From: Ectopseudomonas composti
GTDB lineage: Bacteria; Pseudomonadota; Gammaproteobacteria; Pseudomonadales; Pseudomonadaceae
Assembly (NCBI RefSeq): GCF_900115475.1
Contig: NZ_FOWP01000002.1
Coordinates: forward strand, 62,001-126,000
Direction: 5' to 3'
DNA: 64,000 nucleotides
Of this stretch, positions 33,136 through 42,768 are shown one piece after another. The notes below the pieces were generated by a model. It was given only the letters and a program-made list of their open reading frames with translations. It did not search any database and was not told where the DNA came from. The position numbers and the translations under genes were made by a program. Numbering within the stretch: the stretch's first letter is position 1; every line of letters begins with the position of its first letter.

Positions 33136-33669
33136 ATGTCCAGTTACCGCCGCGCCCGTGAAGCGGGTGCCTGCTATTTCTTTACGCTGGTAAACCATCA
33201 GCGCCTCCCGGTGTTGACCGATGCGCCATTGCGCGCAGCCCTGCGGCGCTCCATTGAACGGGTACGTGTCCAGCATCCCTTCATCATCGAAGGTTGGGTG
33301 CTGTTGCCCGATCACCTGCATTGCCTCTGACGACTGCCGCAAGGCGATGCCGATTTCGGCCTGCGTTGGTCGATGATCAAGCGTCTGACATCCCAGGCAA
33401 TCGCGATGCCTGGAGCAGTCAGTCTGAGCCGTAGCCTGCGCCGCGAATCGTGCCTGTGGCAGCGGCGTTTCTGGGAGCACCGCATTCGCGATGAAGACGA
33501 CTACCGTGGGCATATGGATTACCTGCATTTCAATCCGGTGAAGCATGGATTGGTCGAACGTGTGGCGGATTGGCCGTGGTCCAGCTTTCATCGTTTGGTG
33601 AAGGAGGGCGTATATCCGGCGGATTGGGGGCGCGATGCCAAAATGGGTGACGGTGAGTACGGCGAATGA
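33136..33669 (+). pseudogene. REP-associated tyrosine transposase (RAYT/TnpA_REP), broken by one in-frame TGA
   Basis: The frame from the ATG at 33,136 encodes YRRAREAGACYFFTLVNHQR and VLLPDHLHCL, including the HxH-like Y1 motif HLH, then meets TGA at 33,328-33,330. The same frame continues with RLPQGDADF, QRRFWEHRIRDEDDY and HMDYLHFNPVKHGLV to the normal end at 33,669. Related proteins have Trp at the stop position, so TGG to TGA explains the break. The gene is flanked on both sides by its REP-type hairpins. Read-through or a sequencing error cannot be excluded. Confidence 0.88.
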
Positions 33670-33672
33670 CGC

Positions 33673-33745
33673 GGTGCGCACGGCCTAGGCTGCCCCGCGA
33701 CACCCTACGAAACCGCGCGATCACGTAGGGTGCGCTGCGCGCACC
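33673..33745. repeat. REP pair downstream of the RAYT pseudogene
   Basis: Arms GGTGCGCACGG...CACCCTAC (33,673-33,708) and GGGTGCGCTGCGCGCACC (to 33,745). The left arm, with its CCTAGGC insertion, is nearly identical to that at 25,343. Confidence 0.85.
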
Positions 33746-33875
33746 AACTTTTTCAGCGTGCCTGTCGATTCTTCCGTCGCTCATTCGACTACTGCATAGA
33801 ACCCCGCCCCGGGTTCACTGTCAGCCGTAGGGAGACACCCTGCGCGCGACTTCGACTCGAACAAGGAGAAAGGCG

Positions 33876-34310
33876 ATGCGTTTCATGGTGATTGTCAAAG
33901 CGACTGCGGATTCCGAAGCCGGTCTGATGCCCAGCGAAGAGCTGCTCACGGCCATGGGCCGTTACAACGAAGAGCTGGCAGCCGCTGGCGTGATTCAGGC
34001 CGCCGAAGGTCTGCACCCCAGCGCCAAGGGCGCGCGGGTGCGCTTCTCCGGCACGCAGCGCACGGTGATCGATGGTCCGTTCATGGAGACCAAGGAGCTG
34101 GTAGCCGGCTTCTGGATCTTTCAGGTCGAGTCGCTGCAGGCCTGTATCGACTGGGTCAAGCGTTGCCCCAACCCCATGCCTGGCGAGTCCGATATCGAGA
34201 TTCGGCAGATCTTCGAGGCCGAGGATTTCGGCGCCGAGTTCACCCCCGAGTTGCGTGAGCAGGAAGAGCGTATCCGCGCGCGCATGAACTGTGAAAACCA
34301 AGGAGAGTAA
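33876..34310 (+). CDS. YciI-family (DGPF) protein
   Basis: A 144-residue YCII-domain protein: MRFMVIVKATADSE at the start and VIDGPFMETKELV, the DGPF motif, in the middle. The family is a small ferredoxin-like fold of largely unknown function, often beside sigma factors or VOC proteins. GGAGAAAGG lies upstream. Its stop overlaps the start of the next gene (TAATG), so they form a pair. Confidence 0.88.
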   Translation: MRFMVIVKATADSEAGLMPSEELLTAMGRYNEELAAAGVIQAAEGLHPSAKGARVRFSGTQRTVIDGPFMETKELVAGFWIFQVESLQACIDWVKRCPNPMPGESDIEIRQIFEAEDFGAEFTPELREQEERIRARMNCENQGE

Positions 34311-34312
34311 TG

Positions 34313-34732
34313 ATGAAGATTCATGCCTATCTGATGTTCGACGGCCAGTGCGAGGATGCCTTCAATTTCTACGCCGAGCTGCTGGGCGGCAAGCTGGAGC
34401 TGATGCGCTTCGGTAAGAGCCCGGATGCGGGCGAGGTGCCTGCGGAGTTTCATGACCGGGTGATGCACGTGTGCCTGACGGCCGGTGATCAGGTTCTGAT
34501 GGCGTCGGACACCATCCCGCAGTATCCGCACCAAGGCATCAAGGGCTGCTCGATTTCCCTGCAGGTGGACAACGTGCCGGAGGCCGAGCGCCTGTACGAG
34601 GCGCTGTCCGCCGGTGGTGAGGTGCAGATGGAACTGCAGGCCACGTTCTGGGCGACCCAATTCGCCATGCTCACTGACCGCTTCGGGGTGCCATGGATGA
34701 TCAATTGCGTGATCGATAGCCAGGAGGGGTAA
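34313..34732 (+). CDS. VOC-family (PhnB-like/glyoxalase fold) protein
   Basis: A 139-residue VOC protein: KIHAYLMFDGQCEDAFNFY at the start and FGVPWMINC at the end, the pattern of PhnB-like members. The reaction is unknown. Two ATGs are adjacent (34,310 overlaps the previous stop; 34,313 fits family length); AAGGAGAG precedes both. It is co-transcribed with the YciI-family gene. Confidence 0.87.
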   Translation: MKIHAYLMFDGQCEDAFNFYAELLGGKLELMRFGKSPDAGEVPAEFHDRVMHVCLTAGDQVLMASDTIPQYPHQGIKGCSISLQVDNVPEAERLYEALSAGGEVQMELQATFWATQFAMLTDRFGVPWMINCVIDSQEG

Positions 34733-34785
34733 GCCCGTTCGATCGCAGTCATCATCACGGGTAGAGGGGCATCCATCCGCCCGCT

Positions 34786-34897
34786 GTGGTGCGCACGGCG
34801 CACTCTGCATCTGCTTCGGATGCAATTCGATTTTCGTGGCTGAAGCCGCTCCTACGGCACTCATTGGCTCGGTAGGAGCGTCCGCCTCAGCCGCGAA
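34786..34897. repeat. Repeat cluster after the VOC gene
   Basis: A GGTGCGCACGGCGCAC half-unit, then GGCTGAAGCCGCTCCTAC and GTAGGAGCG...CTCAGCCGCG arms, which can pair. It lies between convergent genes. Confidence 0.7.
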
Positions 34898-34903
34898 ATC
34901 TTT

Positions 34904-37162
34904 TCAGCTTGCCAGCGTCAGTGGCTCGGGCTCTTGCTTTACCTGCACACCCGCCAGGAATTCCTCGCCCCAGCGGCGAATGTCGTTGTAGCAGACGATG
35001 TCGAACAACTCGCGCAGGCGCGCCTGGGCTTCGCTCTTGGGCAGGTTCAGCGCCAGGTAGCAGGTCTGCGCCAGGTCGGCTGGGTCATGCGGGTTGGTCA
35101 GCAGCGCGCCCTTGAGTTCGGCGGCGGCGCCGGCGAACTCCGACAGCACCAGCACACCGCGCCCGCCGAGCAGGCCCTGGGCTGCGACGAATTCCTTGGC
35201 CACCAGGTTGAGGCCGTCACGCAGTGGGGTGATCCACATGACATCGGCCATGGCGTACCAGGCGCTGACTTCCTCGAACGGCAGGCTGCGGAAGAAGAAC
35301 TGCAGTGGCGTCCAGCCGATGCGGGCGAAGCGGCCGTTGATGCGACCGACCGCCTGTTCGATCTGGGTCTGCAACTCGTTGTAGATGGTCATTTCCTTGG
35401 CCGCCGGCACGCAGACGGTAACCAGGGTGACCTTGCCGATCAGCTCGGGGTTGTCGGCCAGCAACCGCTCGTAGGCGTTGAGCTTTTCCAGGATGCCCTT
35501 GGTGTAGTCGAGCCGCTCCACCGAGAGAATCAGCTTCACGCCCTTCATCTCCTCTCGCAGTTGCCCCATCAGCTCCTTGATCTTCGGCGCCTCCAGGGCG
35601 TTGCGTACACGGTCGATGTCCAGTCCTACCGGATGTGCGCCGAGCTTGACCTGGCGGGTGCCGGTATCCAGTGCTGTGGTCATGCGCTCCAGGCCAACGG
35701 CGCAGCCATAGGTGATGAAACGCGGTGCGCAGTTTTGTCGCTCCAGGGTTTTCAGCGGGAACACGCCACGGGCGACGTCGACGAAGTTTTCCACCTGGCG
35801 CGGAATATGGAAGCCGATGTAGTCGCACTGCAGCAGGCTGCCGACGATCTGCCGGCGCCAAGGCAGCACATTGAATACGTCCGCCGAGGGGAAGTAAGTG
35901 TGGTGGAAGAAGGCGATGCGCAGGTCCGGGCGCAGCTCGCGCAGGTAGGCCGGGACCATCCACAGGTTGTAGTCATGCAGCCAGACGATGGCGCCTTCGG
36001 CGGCTTCCAGTGCGGTGCGTTCGGCGAAGGCGCGGTTGACCTTGCAGAACACCTGCCAGTCATCCTCGTTGAAGGTGGCACGCTCCCAGAAGGTATGCAG
36101 CGTCGGCCAGAAGGCTTCCTTGGAGAAGCGCTTGTAGAAGATGTCGACTTCTTCCTTGCTCAGCTTGACCCGCGCGGCGGTGAGCTTGGGGTAGCGCTCG
36201 GCGTCCACCGTGGTGTGGCTGTCGAACGGCTCGTTGTCATCCTCATGCACGGCCCAGGCGACCCAGGAACCGGGGCGGCCGTCGCCGAAGAAGCTGAGCA
36301 GAGTGGGGATGATGCCGTTGGGCGAAGTCGGGCGCCGACGTTGCAGCTTGCCGGCCGCGTTGCGGTATTCCTCGTAGGGCAGGCGGTGATAGACCATCAC
36401 CAGCTCGGACTTGCCCGGTTGCGCGGCCTGGCGGCGTTCGGCGGCGATACCGTGCTCGCCGAGGAAGCCGAAGTGGGCAAAGGCTTCGAGGATGCCGCCG
36501 CAGCCCGGACGCTCGGCGTGCAGGGTGCGTGAGTGGTTGGTGGTGGCTTCCAGCAATGCGGTTTCCGACTCACCGACGCACACGCCGTGGAAGCTGGAGC
36601 TGAGCATGGACAGGTCATTGAGCGTGTCGCCTGCGGCCAGCACCTGATCGTGGCTCAGCTCCAGCCAGTCGGCCAGGGCCTGCAGGCTGCTGCCCTTGTT
36701 CACGCCCTTGGGCAGGAAGTCGAGATACAGCTCGGCGGAGTACAGCAGGTCGCAACCCAGTTCGTCGGCGATCTCGCGCAGCGCCGGATTGGCCGCCTGC
36801 TCGGGCGTGCAGAAGTAGGAGCAGCGGCGTGCCTGTGGTACGTCCTGGCGCTCCAGGCCGAATGGCTCGACGGCACCGGCGACTTGGGTCTCACCGGGCC
36901 AGCGGGTATCGACAACGCTTTGCAGTTGCTGGATCGGTTGCAGGCTATCGCCATGCACCAGGGTCGCGCCGACGTCGGCGATGATGTAGTCCGGCTGCGG
37001 CAGCGTCGGGTCGGCCAGTAGCGGCAGCACCGCTTCCAGGCTGCGCCCGGTGACGTAGGCGAGCTTGATCTCGGGGTGCGCGGCAATGGTCTGATAGAGG
37101 CTCAGGCGATCTTCGGGATTGCCGGCGAGAAAGGTTCCATCCAGGTCGGTAGCTAATAGCAT
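34904..37162 (-). CDS. ggpPS: Bifunctional glucosylglycerol-phosphate synthase/phosphatase (GgpPS)
   Basis: A 752-residue fusion. Residues about 1-245 are a HAD phosphatase (DLDGTF nucleophile motif, later AGDTLNDLSML). Residues about 260-740 are a GT20 glycosyltransferase: SPNGIIPTLLSFF, SKEAFWPTLHTF, HDYNLWMVPAYLREL, FHHTYFPSADVFN and GFHIPRQVENF. These match cyanobacterial GgpS more closely than OtsA, so the product is probably the compatible solute glucosylglycerol (from ADP-glucose and glycerol-3-phosphate, then dephosphorylated). The same fused order is known in Stenotrophomonas. The ATG at 37,162 has TGGAGA upstream; the open frame continues another 1.4 kb over the MFS gene but is not coding there. 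Confidence 0.85.
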   Translation of the reverse strand: MLLATDLDGTFLAGNPEDRLSLYQTIAAHPEIKLAYVTGRSLEAVLPLLADPTLPQPDYIIADVGATLVHGDSLQPIQQLQSVVDTRWPGETQVAGAVEPFGLERQDVPQARRCSYFCTPEQAANPALREIADELGCDLLYSAELYLDFLPKGVNKGSSLQALADWLELSHDQVLAAGDTLNDLSMLSSSFHGVCVGESETALLEATTNHSRTLHAERPGCGGILEAFAHFGFLGEHGIAAERRQAAQPGKSELVMVYHRLPYEEYRNAAGKLQRRRPTSPNGIIPTLLSFFGDGRPGSWVAWAVHEDDNEPFDSHTTVDAERYPKLTAARVKLSKEEVDIFYKRFSKEAFWPTLHTFWERATFNEDDWQVFCKVNRAFAERTALEAAEGAIVWLHDYNLWMVPAYLRELRPDLRIAFFHHTYFPSADVFNVLPWRRQIVGSLLQCDYIGFHIPRQVENFVDVARGVFPLKTLERQNCAPRFITYGCAVGLERMTTALDTGTRQVKLGAHPVGLDIDRVRNALEAPKIKELMGQLREEMKGVKLILSVERLDYTKGILEKLNAYERLLADNPELIGKVTLVTVCVPAAKEMTIYNELQTQIEQAVGRINGRFARIGWTPLQFFFRSLPFEEVSAWYAMADVMWITPLRDGLNLVAKEFVAAQGLLGGRGVLVLSEFAGAAAELKGALLTNPHDPADLAQTCYLALNLPKSEAQARLRELFDIVCYNDIRRWGEEFLAGVQVKQEPEPLTLAS

Positions 37163-37273
37163 CGTTGTTTCTCCAGAAGTGGCCGTGCGGCTTCGCTCGT
37201 GGTCGAGCGGCCGACGGGCCGGGTTTCTGGCTGCTTGGGGTAGGCTCGGGGCCTTGCCGAAACAGCCTTCCTT

Positions 37274-37323
37274 AGGCTCTGTATGGAAAGTGCCTTCGCT
37301 CGGCGACTTTGCATACAGACCCA
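37274..37323. mobile_element. Minimal MITE-like element (50 bp) with imperfect terminal repeats
   Basis: AGGCTCTGTATGGAAAGT (37,274-37,291) and ACTTTGCATACAGACCCA (37,306-37,323) are inverted copies matching at 15 of 18 positions, separated by 14 bases. Both ends and the inner sequence (TGCC.TCGCTCGGCGACTT) match the ends of the 188-bp element at 45,630, so this looks like an internally deleted relative. It lies between the MFS and ggpPS genes. Confidence 0.65.
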
Positions 37324-37329
37324 CGGTGT

Positions 37330-38592
37330 TCAGGAGGCGTTGGGGGAAGGTTCCTCCGCGGCTTCGTGGTCTTGTGGCGGCGCATCGGGCATCAGCTCCA
37401 GCACCGTGGGGCTGGTGCGCAGCATGGGCACGAAGTGCGCCGCGTCGCCGCTGACCAGATCGCTGACATGGCGCAGCCGGTAAAGGGTGTAAGCGGCCAG
37501 CAGGCCGAGGGTGCAAGCGAAATACAGCGGCAGTGCGCCTGCGCCCAGTTGTTCCATCAGCACGCCGGCCAACAGCGGCCCGCACACCGAACCGATGCCG
37601 TTGACCATCAGCAGGCTGGCAGAGCCGGAAAGAATCTCGTCGCTGCGTAGCTGGTCGATCAGCTGCGCCACGGCGACGGGGTAGATGGCGAAGGCCAGGC
37701 CACCCCAGATGAACATCGCGCCAAGTAGCAACGGACCGGCCGGCAGCAGGCTCATGATCAGCGCCAGGACCACGGCCAGCACTACCACCCAGAACAGCAC
37801 CTGACGGCGGTCGTGGCGGTCCGAGTAGATACCGATGGGCCACTGCAACAGGGCGCCGCCAAGAATGGTTGCAGTCATCAGCAGACCGACGCCAGGCGTA
37901 TCGAAGCCGGCCAGGCTGGCGTAGACCGGCGCCATGCCCCAGAAGGCGCCGAGCGCCAACCCGGACAAACCCGCAGCGACGATGGCCAGCGGCGCGATAC
38001 CCCACAGTTGGCGCAGGTTGCTCGGCGGCGTTTCCGGCAGGCTCGGTTGTGCCTGGCGGGTCAGGGTAATGGGCATCAGCGCTGCGCTGATCAGGATGGC
38101 AGCGATGGCGAACAGGGTGAATTGCACCGGATCGGCCAGGTGCAGCAGCTGCTGGGCCAGTGCCAGAGCACCGAGGTTGACCGCCATATACACGGCGAAT
38201 ACCTGGCCGCGCTTTTCGTTCGGTGCCTGCGCGTTGAGCCAGCTCTCTATGACCATGTACAGCGTGACCAAAGCCAGGCCGTAGAGCACGCGCAGGCCCA
38301 GCCAGACCCAGGGGTCGATCAGCAACAGATGGAGTAGGGCAGCGATAGCGGCCAGGGCGGCACAACAGGCGAACGCGCGAATGTGCCCGATGCGTCTGAC
38401 CAGCGGAGTCGCCAGCCAGGTGCCGAGAAGGAACCCGACGAAGTACCCGGACATGATCAGTCCGAGCATCGTGGTGGAGTAGCCTTCGGCGACGCCACGC
38501 AGGGTCAGTAGGGTGTTGAGCAGACCATTGCCAAGCAGGAGTAACGCGACCCCGCTCAGCAACGAACTGATGGGGGCAATCAGGGACCACAT
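37330..38592 (-). CDS. MFS transporter (YcaD-like)
   Basis: A 420-residue, 12-helix major facilitator. YFVGFLLGTWLATPLVRRIG carries the MFS motif A region, and VIESWLNAQAPNEKRGQV is typical of the YcaD/UPF0226 branch. It is 167 bases upstream of ggpPS on the same strand, so co-transcription is possible, although a small mobile element sits in between. The substrate is unknown. Confidence 0.85.
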   Translation of the reverse strand: MWSLIAPISSLLSGVALLLLGNGLLNTLLTLRGVAEGYSTTMLGLIMSGYFVGFLLGTWLATPLVRRIGHIRAFACCAALAAIAALLHLLLIDPWVWLGLRVLYGLALVTLYMVIESWLNAQAPNEKRGQVFAVYMAVNLGALALAQQLLHLADPVQFTLFAIAAILISAALMPITLTRQAQPSLPETPPSNLRQLWGIAPLAIVAAGLSGLALGAFWGMAPVYASLAGFDTPGVGLLMTATILGGALLQWPIGIYSDRHDRRQVLFWVVVLAVVLALIMSLLPAGPLLLGAMFIWGGLAFAIYPVAVAQLIDQLRSDEILSGSASLLMVNGIGSVCGPLLAGVLMEQLGAGALPLYFACTLGLLAAYTLYRLRHVSDLVSGDAAHFVPMLRTSPTVLELMPDAPPQDHEAAEEPSPNAS

Positions 38593-38650
38593 GCGAACTA
38601 CCCTAGGGAACTATGCCCCTGATAGCAAGCATGAAGCACGCCATGACTTT

Positions 38651-38703
38651 CGTTTATCAGTTTTATATCTTTGATTTTTAAGGATTATTTTTACTGATAA
38701 ACG
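38651..38703. promoter_or_regulatory. Spaced perfect inverted repeat upstream of the MFS-ggpPS genes
   Basis: CGTTTATCAGT (38,651-38,661) and ACTGATAAACG (38,693-38,703) are perfect complements, 31 A+T-rich bases apart, in an otherwise G+C-rich genome. The site is about 60-110 bases upstream of the MFS start. It may be a two-part operator or a cruciform; the regulator is unknown. Confidence 0.5.
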
Positions 38704-38737
38704 GTCGTGCAATTTTTTCGCGGCGCGTTTCGCCCCA

Positions 38738-40081
38738 TCATGGGGCTTCGCTGGTGACCTGCAGGGGCATCAGTGGCTGGTCAGTGCCTTGCAGTGTGCG
38801 GTTGATGCGTGCGATGAAATCGTTGATCTCTTCACGCTCGCGCCGCTCGCTCAGGTGGCGTTCGGCGGTATCGCGCACGCTGCGCGCGTGGCGCAGCAGG
38901 TCGGCACGTTGCTGCAGGCTGGCGGGGCGATGCAGCAGGTTCTTGAAGGCCTGCAGCAGGCTGACCAGTACGCTGACATCCGCGGCACCGTAGGCGCGTA
39001 TCGGCCCCAGCAGTTGCAGCAGCAACTGGTCCAGCGACAGTTCCTGATAGCACAGCCGTGGCGGCTCGTCGGGCAGGCTGGCGAAGTCTCGTTCGGACAG
39101 CGCCAGGCGCCTGCTCAGCTGCACGCTGAGCAGGTCCACCGTCTTGATCGCCGTGCCCGGATCGTTGATGCCGGGGCTCAGTGCCTTTACGGCGATTTCC
39201 GACATCTGTCGGCAACCGAAGAAATAGTGGCTGCTGGCGTACTCTTCGATGAAGAAGTCGAAGCAATCGAGCAACAGCTGGCAGACGGCGTCATCCTGCG
39301 GACGCTCCAGGCGAAACAGCGGATGACCCTCGCTGACGAAGAAGCCGCGGTGGGCGAGTACCGTCATGCGCACCTGATGGCGGCGCAGCAACGTGTTGAC
39401 CTCTTTGACGTTGAGTTCCTTGAAGTAGCCGTTGCGTTGCGCGTGCACCGTGACCCATTCGCGGTCATCCGGCCAGGGTGGCGCGGCGTCGCGCGAGGCT
39501 GGGCCATCGCCGCAGGCATCGAGCTTTTCCAGGCTGGCGCTGTAGAGGTTGCTGAGGATGTGCTCGACCTGAATCGACTGCGAGATCGAGCGGATGAAGT
39601 GCACGAACAGACCCAGGCAAGTGATGCCCAGCACCAGTGTGATCAGCACGCCCAGGCTCGGAACACGGTCGCTGTTGCCTTGCTCGATGGTGGTGATCAG
39701 CAGCAGCGCATAGAGGATGCTGCCGAGGTAGATGCCCAGGGTTTTCTGGTGGCCCTTGCTGCTGACCAGCCCCGGAATCACTCGTGGCGAAAGCGATGCT
39801 GCGGCATTGTTGAGCACCACCATGACCATCGAGAAGCTGAACACCATCAGTGACAGAATGCCGGCCACCAGGGTGCCGAGAATCAGCCTGGCATTGTCGG
39901 CGTTGCGCACCAGGCCAAGGTCGAAGTTTCCTTTGAGCGACATCATCCAGGGCTGGTATTCGACCGCCATGGTCAGTAGACACAGGAGGAAGAAACCGAT
40001 GGCGATCAGCGTCGGGTAGAACGCCAGGCTGTGGATGATGCGCTGGTAAGCGCGAAAGAGGATGTTGCTGGGTACGGCCAT
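38738..40081 (-). CDS. DUF2254 membrane protein
   Basis: A 447-residue protein of the DUF2254 family. Four hydrophobic segments lie in the first 170 residues (FYPTLIAIGFFLLCLLTMAV, LILGTLVAGILSLMVFSFSM, YLGSILYALLLIT and VLITLVLGITCLGLFVHFI), followed by a long cytoplasmic part with SPGINDPGTA, a conserved family motif. No function is established. I chose the ATG at 40,081 (MAVPSNILF); a GTG at 40,114 is also open. Confidence 0.85.
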   Translation of the reverse strand: MAVPSNILFRAYQRIIHSLAFYPTLIAIGFFLLCLLTMAVEYQPWMMSLKGNFDLGLVRNADNARLILGTLVAGILSLMVFSFSMVMVVLNNAAASLSPRVIPGLVSSKGHQKTLGIYLGSILYALLLITTIEQGNSDRVPSLGVLITLVLGITCLGLFVHFIRSISQSIQVEHILSNLYSASLEKLDACGDGPASRDAAPPWPDDREWVTVHAQRNGYFKELNVKEVNTLLRRHQVRMTVLAHRGFFVSEGHPLFRLERPQDDAVCQLLLDCFDFFIEEYASSHYFFGCRQMSEIAVKALSPGINDPGTAIKTVDLLSVQLSRRLALSERDFASLPDEPPRLCYQELSLDQLLLQLLGPIRAYGAADVSVLVSLLQAFKNLLHRPASLQQRADLLRHARSVRDTAERHLSERREREEINDFIARINRTLQGTDQPLMPLQVTSEAP

Positions 40082-40166
40082 TGGCGGATCCGTCGTGAAT
40101 GGCGATGACCGCACTATAGCGTTGAAGACGATAGGCGGCAGGCCATAATGACCGCCGCCCGCTGCC

Positions 40167-41366
40167 TCAGTTCACGCAGACCCGAGCGATGGCGGTGGCC
40201 AGCTGATCCAGCCGGCTGGCATCCAGCCCGGCGACGTTGGCGCGGCCACTGCCGACCATGTACACACTGAACTCCTCGCGCAAGCGTTGCACCTGCAGCG
40301 GCGACAGGCCGGTGTAGGAGAACATGCCGCGTTGTTCGGCGACATGCGCGAAACGTTCGCTCAGACCATAGGGTGCCAGCGCTTCGACCAGGCCGCGGCG
40401 CAGGCTGGCAACGCGCTGACGCATGCTCTCCAGCTCGTCCAGCCACAGCCGTTTGAGTTCGGCGTCGCCGAGGATCTGGGCGACCACCGCAGCGCCATGA
40501 GCCGGTGGCGTCGACCACAGATTGCGAGCGATGTACGCCAGCTGGCTGCGGATATCGATGAGCTTTTCGGCGTCGCCGGCGCAGACGATCAGCGCGCCAG
40601 TGCGCTCGCGATACAGACCGAAGTTCTTCGAGCAGGAGCTGGTGATCAACAGCTCCGGCAGTTCGGCGGCGAACAGGCGCACGGCCCAGGCATCTTCCTC
40701 CAGGCCATCACCGAAGCCCTGGTAGGCGAAGTCGATCAGGGGCAGCAGCTTACGCGCCTTGACCACCTCCAGCACGCGCTTCCAGTCGCGCGGAGTGAGG
40801 TCGAAGCCGGTGGGGTTGTGGCAGCAGGCATGCAGCAGCACCACGTCACCCTTGGGCAGGTGGGTGAGGGCGGCGATCATGGCCTCAACGTCGAGACGAT
40901 TGTCGGCACTGACGTAGGGGTAGTGACCGACCTTGAGCCCAGCTTCGGCGAACAGGGTTTCATGGATCGGCCAGGTCGGATCGCTCAGCCAGATACCGCG
41001 CCCCGGCAGGCAGTGACGGATGAAATCACCTGCCAGGCGCAGGGCGCCGGTGCCACCCGGTGTTTGCGTAGCGCCGGCGCGCTGCTCGGCGAGCAGTGCT
41101 GAGCCGGCGCCCAGTACCAGCTGGCTCAGCAGCGTGCCGAACGCCGCGTCGCCGTGGCCACCGATGTAGGTCTTGGTTTGCTCGCTGTCGATCAGGCGCT
41201 GCTCGGCCAGCTTCACCGCATGCGGGATCGACGTCAGGCCCTGAGCGTCCTTGTAGACGCCAACGCCGAGGTCCAGGCGCGCCGGGTTGCTGTCGAGGCG
41301 ATAGGCTTCCATCAGGCTGAGGATGGGGTCGCCCGGTACGCGGGCGACCTTGGCGAAATGGCTCAC
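40167..41366 (-). CDS. phhC: Aromatic amino acid aminotransferase
   Basis: A 399-residue class I PLP aminotransferase that transaminates tyrosine (and other aromatic or acidic amino acids) in the phh pathway. The PLP lysine lies in [24 protein letters not shown] and DFAYQGFG are family motifs. The start is GTG at 41,366, overlapping the phhB stop by 4 bases (GTGA), which gives the usual Pseudomonas length. Confidence 0.93.
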   Translation of the reverse strand: MSHFAKVARVPGDPILSLMEAYRLDSNPARLDLGVGVYKDAQGLTSIPHAVKLAEQRLIDSEQTKTYIGGHGDAAFGTLLSQLVLGAGSALLAEQRAGATQTPGGTGALRLAGDFIRHCLPGRGIWLSDPTWPIHETLFAEAGLKVGHYPYVSADNRLDVEAMIAALTHLPKGDVVLLHACCHNPTGFDLTPRDWKRVLEVVKARKLLPLIDFAYQGFGDGLEEDAWAVRLFAAELPELLITSSCSKNFGLYRERTGALIVCAGDAEKLIDIRSQLAYIARNLWSTPPAHGAAVVAQILGDAELKRLWLDELESMRQRVASLRRGLVEALAPYGLSERFAHVAEQRGMFSYTGLSPLQVQRLREEFSVYMVGSGRANVAGLDASRLDQLATAIARVCVN

Positions 41367-41716
41367 TTGCGGCCCTCGGCGCTGGCAGCCAGCACATCGG
41401 TACGCGCGGCCATGATGAAGTCGTTGCGGTGCAGACCGCGCATTTCGTGGCTCCACCAGGTGACGGTGACCTTGCCCCATTCGGTGAGCAGGGCCGGGTG
41501 GTGGCCGACTTCCTCGGCGATGGCGCCAACGGCGTTGGTGAAGGCCAGGGCATGGCGGAAGTTCTTGAACAGGTATACGCGCTCCAGCTCCATGTGGTCG
41601 CCGCGTACCTCGATGTTCCAGTCGGGGATCTCGCGGATCAGCTCGGCCAGTTCTGCATCGGTCACTTTCGGCGCATCGGCGCGGCACGCTTCGCATTGGG
41701 CTTGGGCAAGACTCAT
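41363..41716 (-). CDS. phhB: Pterin-4a-carbinolamine dehydratase
   Basis: A 117-residue PhhB/DCoH protein that recycles the pterin cofactor of phenylalanine hydroxylase. [19 protein letters not shown] carries the catalytic histidines. The ATG at 41,716 has AGGAGA upstream. It overlaps phhC by 4 bases and lies 155 bases after phhA. Confidence 0.95.
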   Translation of the reverse strand: MSLAQAQCEACRADAPKVTDAELAELIREIPDWNIEVRGDHMELERVYLFKNFRHALAFTNAVGAIAEEVGHHPALLTEWGKVTVTWWSHEMRGLHRNDFIMAARTDVLAASAEGRK

Positions 41717-41734
41717 GGGGTTCTCCTGGGTTTT

Positions 41735-41794
41735 GTAGCCCGGATGAAATCCGGGGCCATGTCTGAGGGCCATCCCGGATTTCATCCGGGCTAC
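41735..41794. repeat. Perfect 21-bp inverted repeat inside the phh operon
   Basis: Arms start GTAGCCCGGATGAAATCCGG (41,735-41,755) and end GGATTTCATCCGGGCTAC (41,774-41,794). It sits between phhA and phhB, where it could uncouple their mRNA levels. The same repeat type is at 22,077 and 47,897. Confidence 0.85.
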
Positions 41795-41871
41795 TCGCTG
41801 GTGTGTGGCCGCCACGCCCAAGCGGCGAATCGAGAGGGCAGCGGCGGCCGTGCGCAAAAGGGCGTTACGCT

Positions 41872-42657
41872 CTACGCGGCTTTCGGCGGAAACTTCGGCG
41901 CGTGCAGGCCCAACTGCATGGCCTGATGCACCAGCGCCATGATGTCTTCCTGAGCCAGCTCGAACAGACGCTTGAGCTCGGGCAGGACGAAGTACACCGG
42001 TTGCAGGATATCGATACGATACGGCGTGCGCATCGCCTCCAGTGCATCGAACGCCTGGTGCTCGGGCTCGTTGGACAGGGCGTAGAGGGTTTCCTTCGGT
42101 GAGGAGAGGATGCCGCCACCGTAGATGCGCCGACCCGCTGGGGTGTCGAGCAGGCCGAACTCGATGGTCAGCCAGTACAGCCGCGCCAGGTAGACGCGCT
42201 GTTCTTTCGTGGCCTTGAGACCGAGCTTGCCGTAAGTGTGGGTGAATTCGGCGAACCAGGGGTTGGTCAGCATCGGGCAGTGACCGAAGATCTCGTGGAA
42301 GATGTCCGGTTCCTGCAGGTAGTCCAGCTCCTCGGGCGTGCGGATGAACGTGGCGACGGGAAACTGCTTGCTGGCCAGCAGCTCGAAGAAGGTCTGGAAG
42401 GGGATCAGCGCCGGTACCCGCGCCACGCGCCAACCAGTGGTGGATTCGAGGACCCGGTTGATCTCGCCGAGTTGCGGGATGCGCTCCAGCGGCAGGTCGA
42501 GCTGTTCGATGCCGTCCAGGTATTCCTGGCAGGCGCGGTGCTGGATCACGTCCAACTGGCGGGTGATCAGGGTGTTCCACACCTGGTGCTCGCGTTCCGG
42601 GTAATGGATAAAACCACTCTCGTCCGGTTCCCGGGCCAGGTACTGCGTGCTCTTCAT
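41872..42657 (-). CDS. phhA: Phenylalanine-4-hydroxylase
   Basis: A 261-residue non-haem iron hydroxylase that converts phenylalanine to tyrosine with tetrahydropterin and O2. The iron ligands are visible: His121 and His126 in FHEIFGH, and Glu166 in WLTIEFG. The length is that of the bacterial single-domain enzyme. It is first in phhABC, divergent from the activator gene phhR. Confidence 0.97.
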   Translation of the reverse strand: MKSTQYLAREPDESGFIHYPEREHQVWNTLITRQLDVIQHRACQEYLDGIEQLDLPLERIPQLGEINRVLESTTGWRVARVPALIPFQTFFELLASKQFPVATFIRTPEELDYLQEPDIFHEIFGHCPMLTNPWFAEFTHTYGKLGLKATKEQRVYLARLYWLTIEFGLLDTPAGRRIYGGGILSSPKETLYALSNEPEHQAFDALEAMRTPYRIDILQPVYFVLPELKRLFELAQEDIMALVHQAMQLGLHAPKFPPKAA

Positions 42658-42768
42658 CGCTGCCTCCTTGAGGGGGCTGTTGTTCTTGTCTTGACCAGAG
42701 CATGCCGCCGATTGCTCGGGATGAAACGGTGGCCAGAAGCAGCGTAGCCCAGGATTACCTGAGGAAAC

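Noticed and set aside
34904..38590. A single 1228-codon frame spanning ggpPS and the MFS gene on the minus strand
   Set aside because: The first 1.4 kb of the frame is Arg/Pro-rich nonsense overlapping a clear 12-helix MFS gene in another frame; the real protein starts at 37,162 with a ribosome site.
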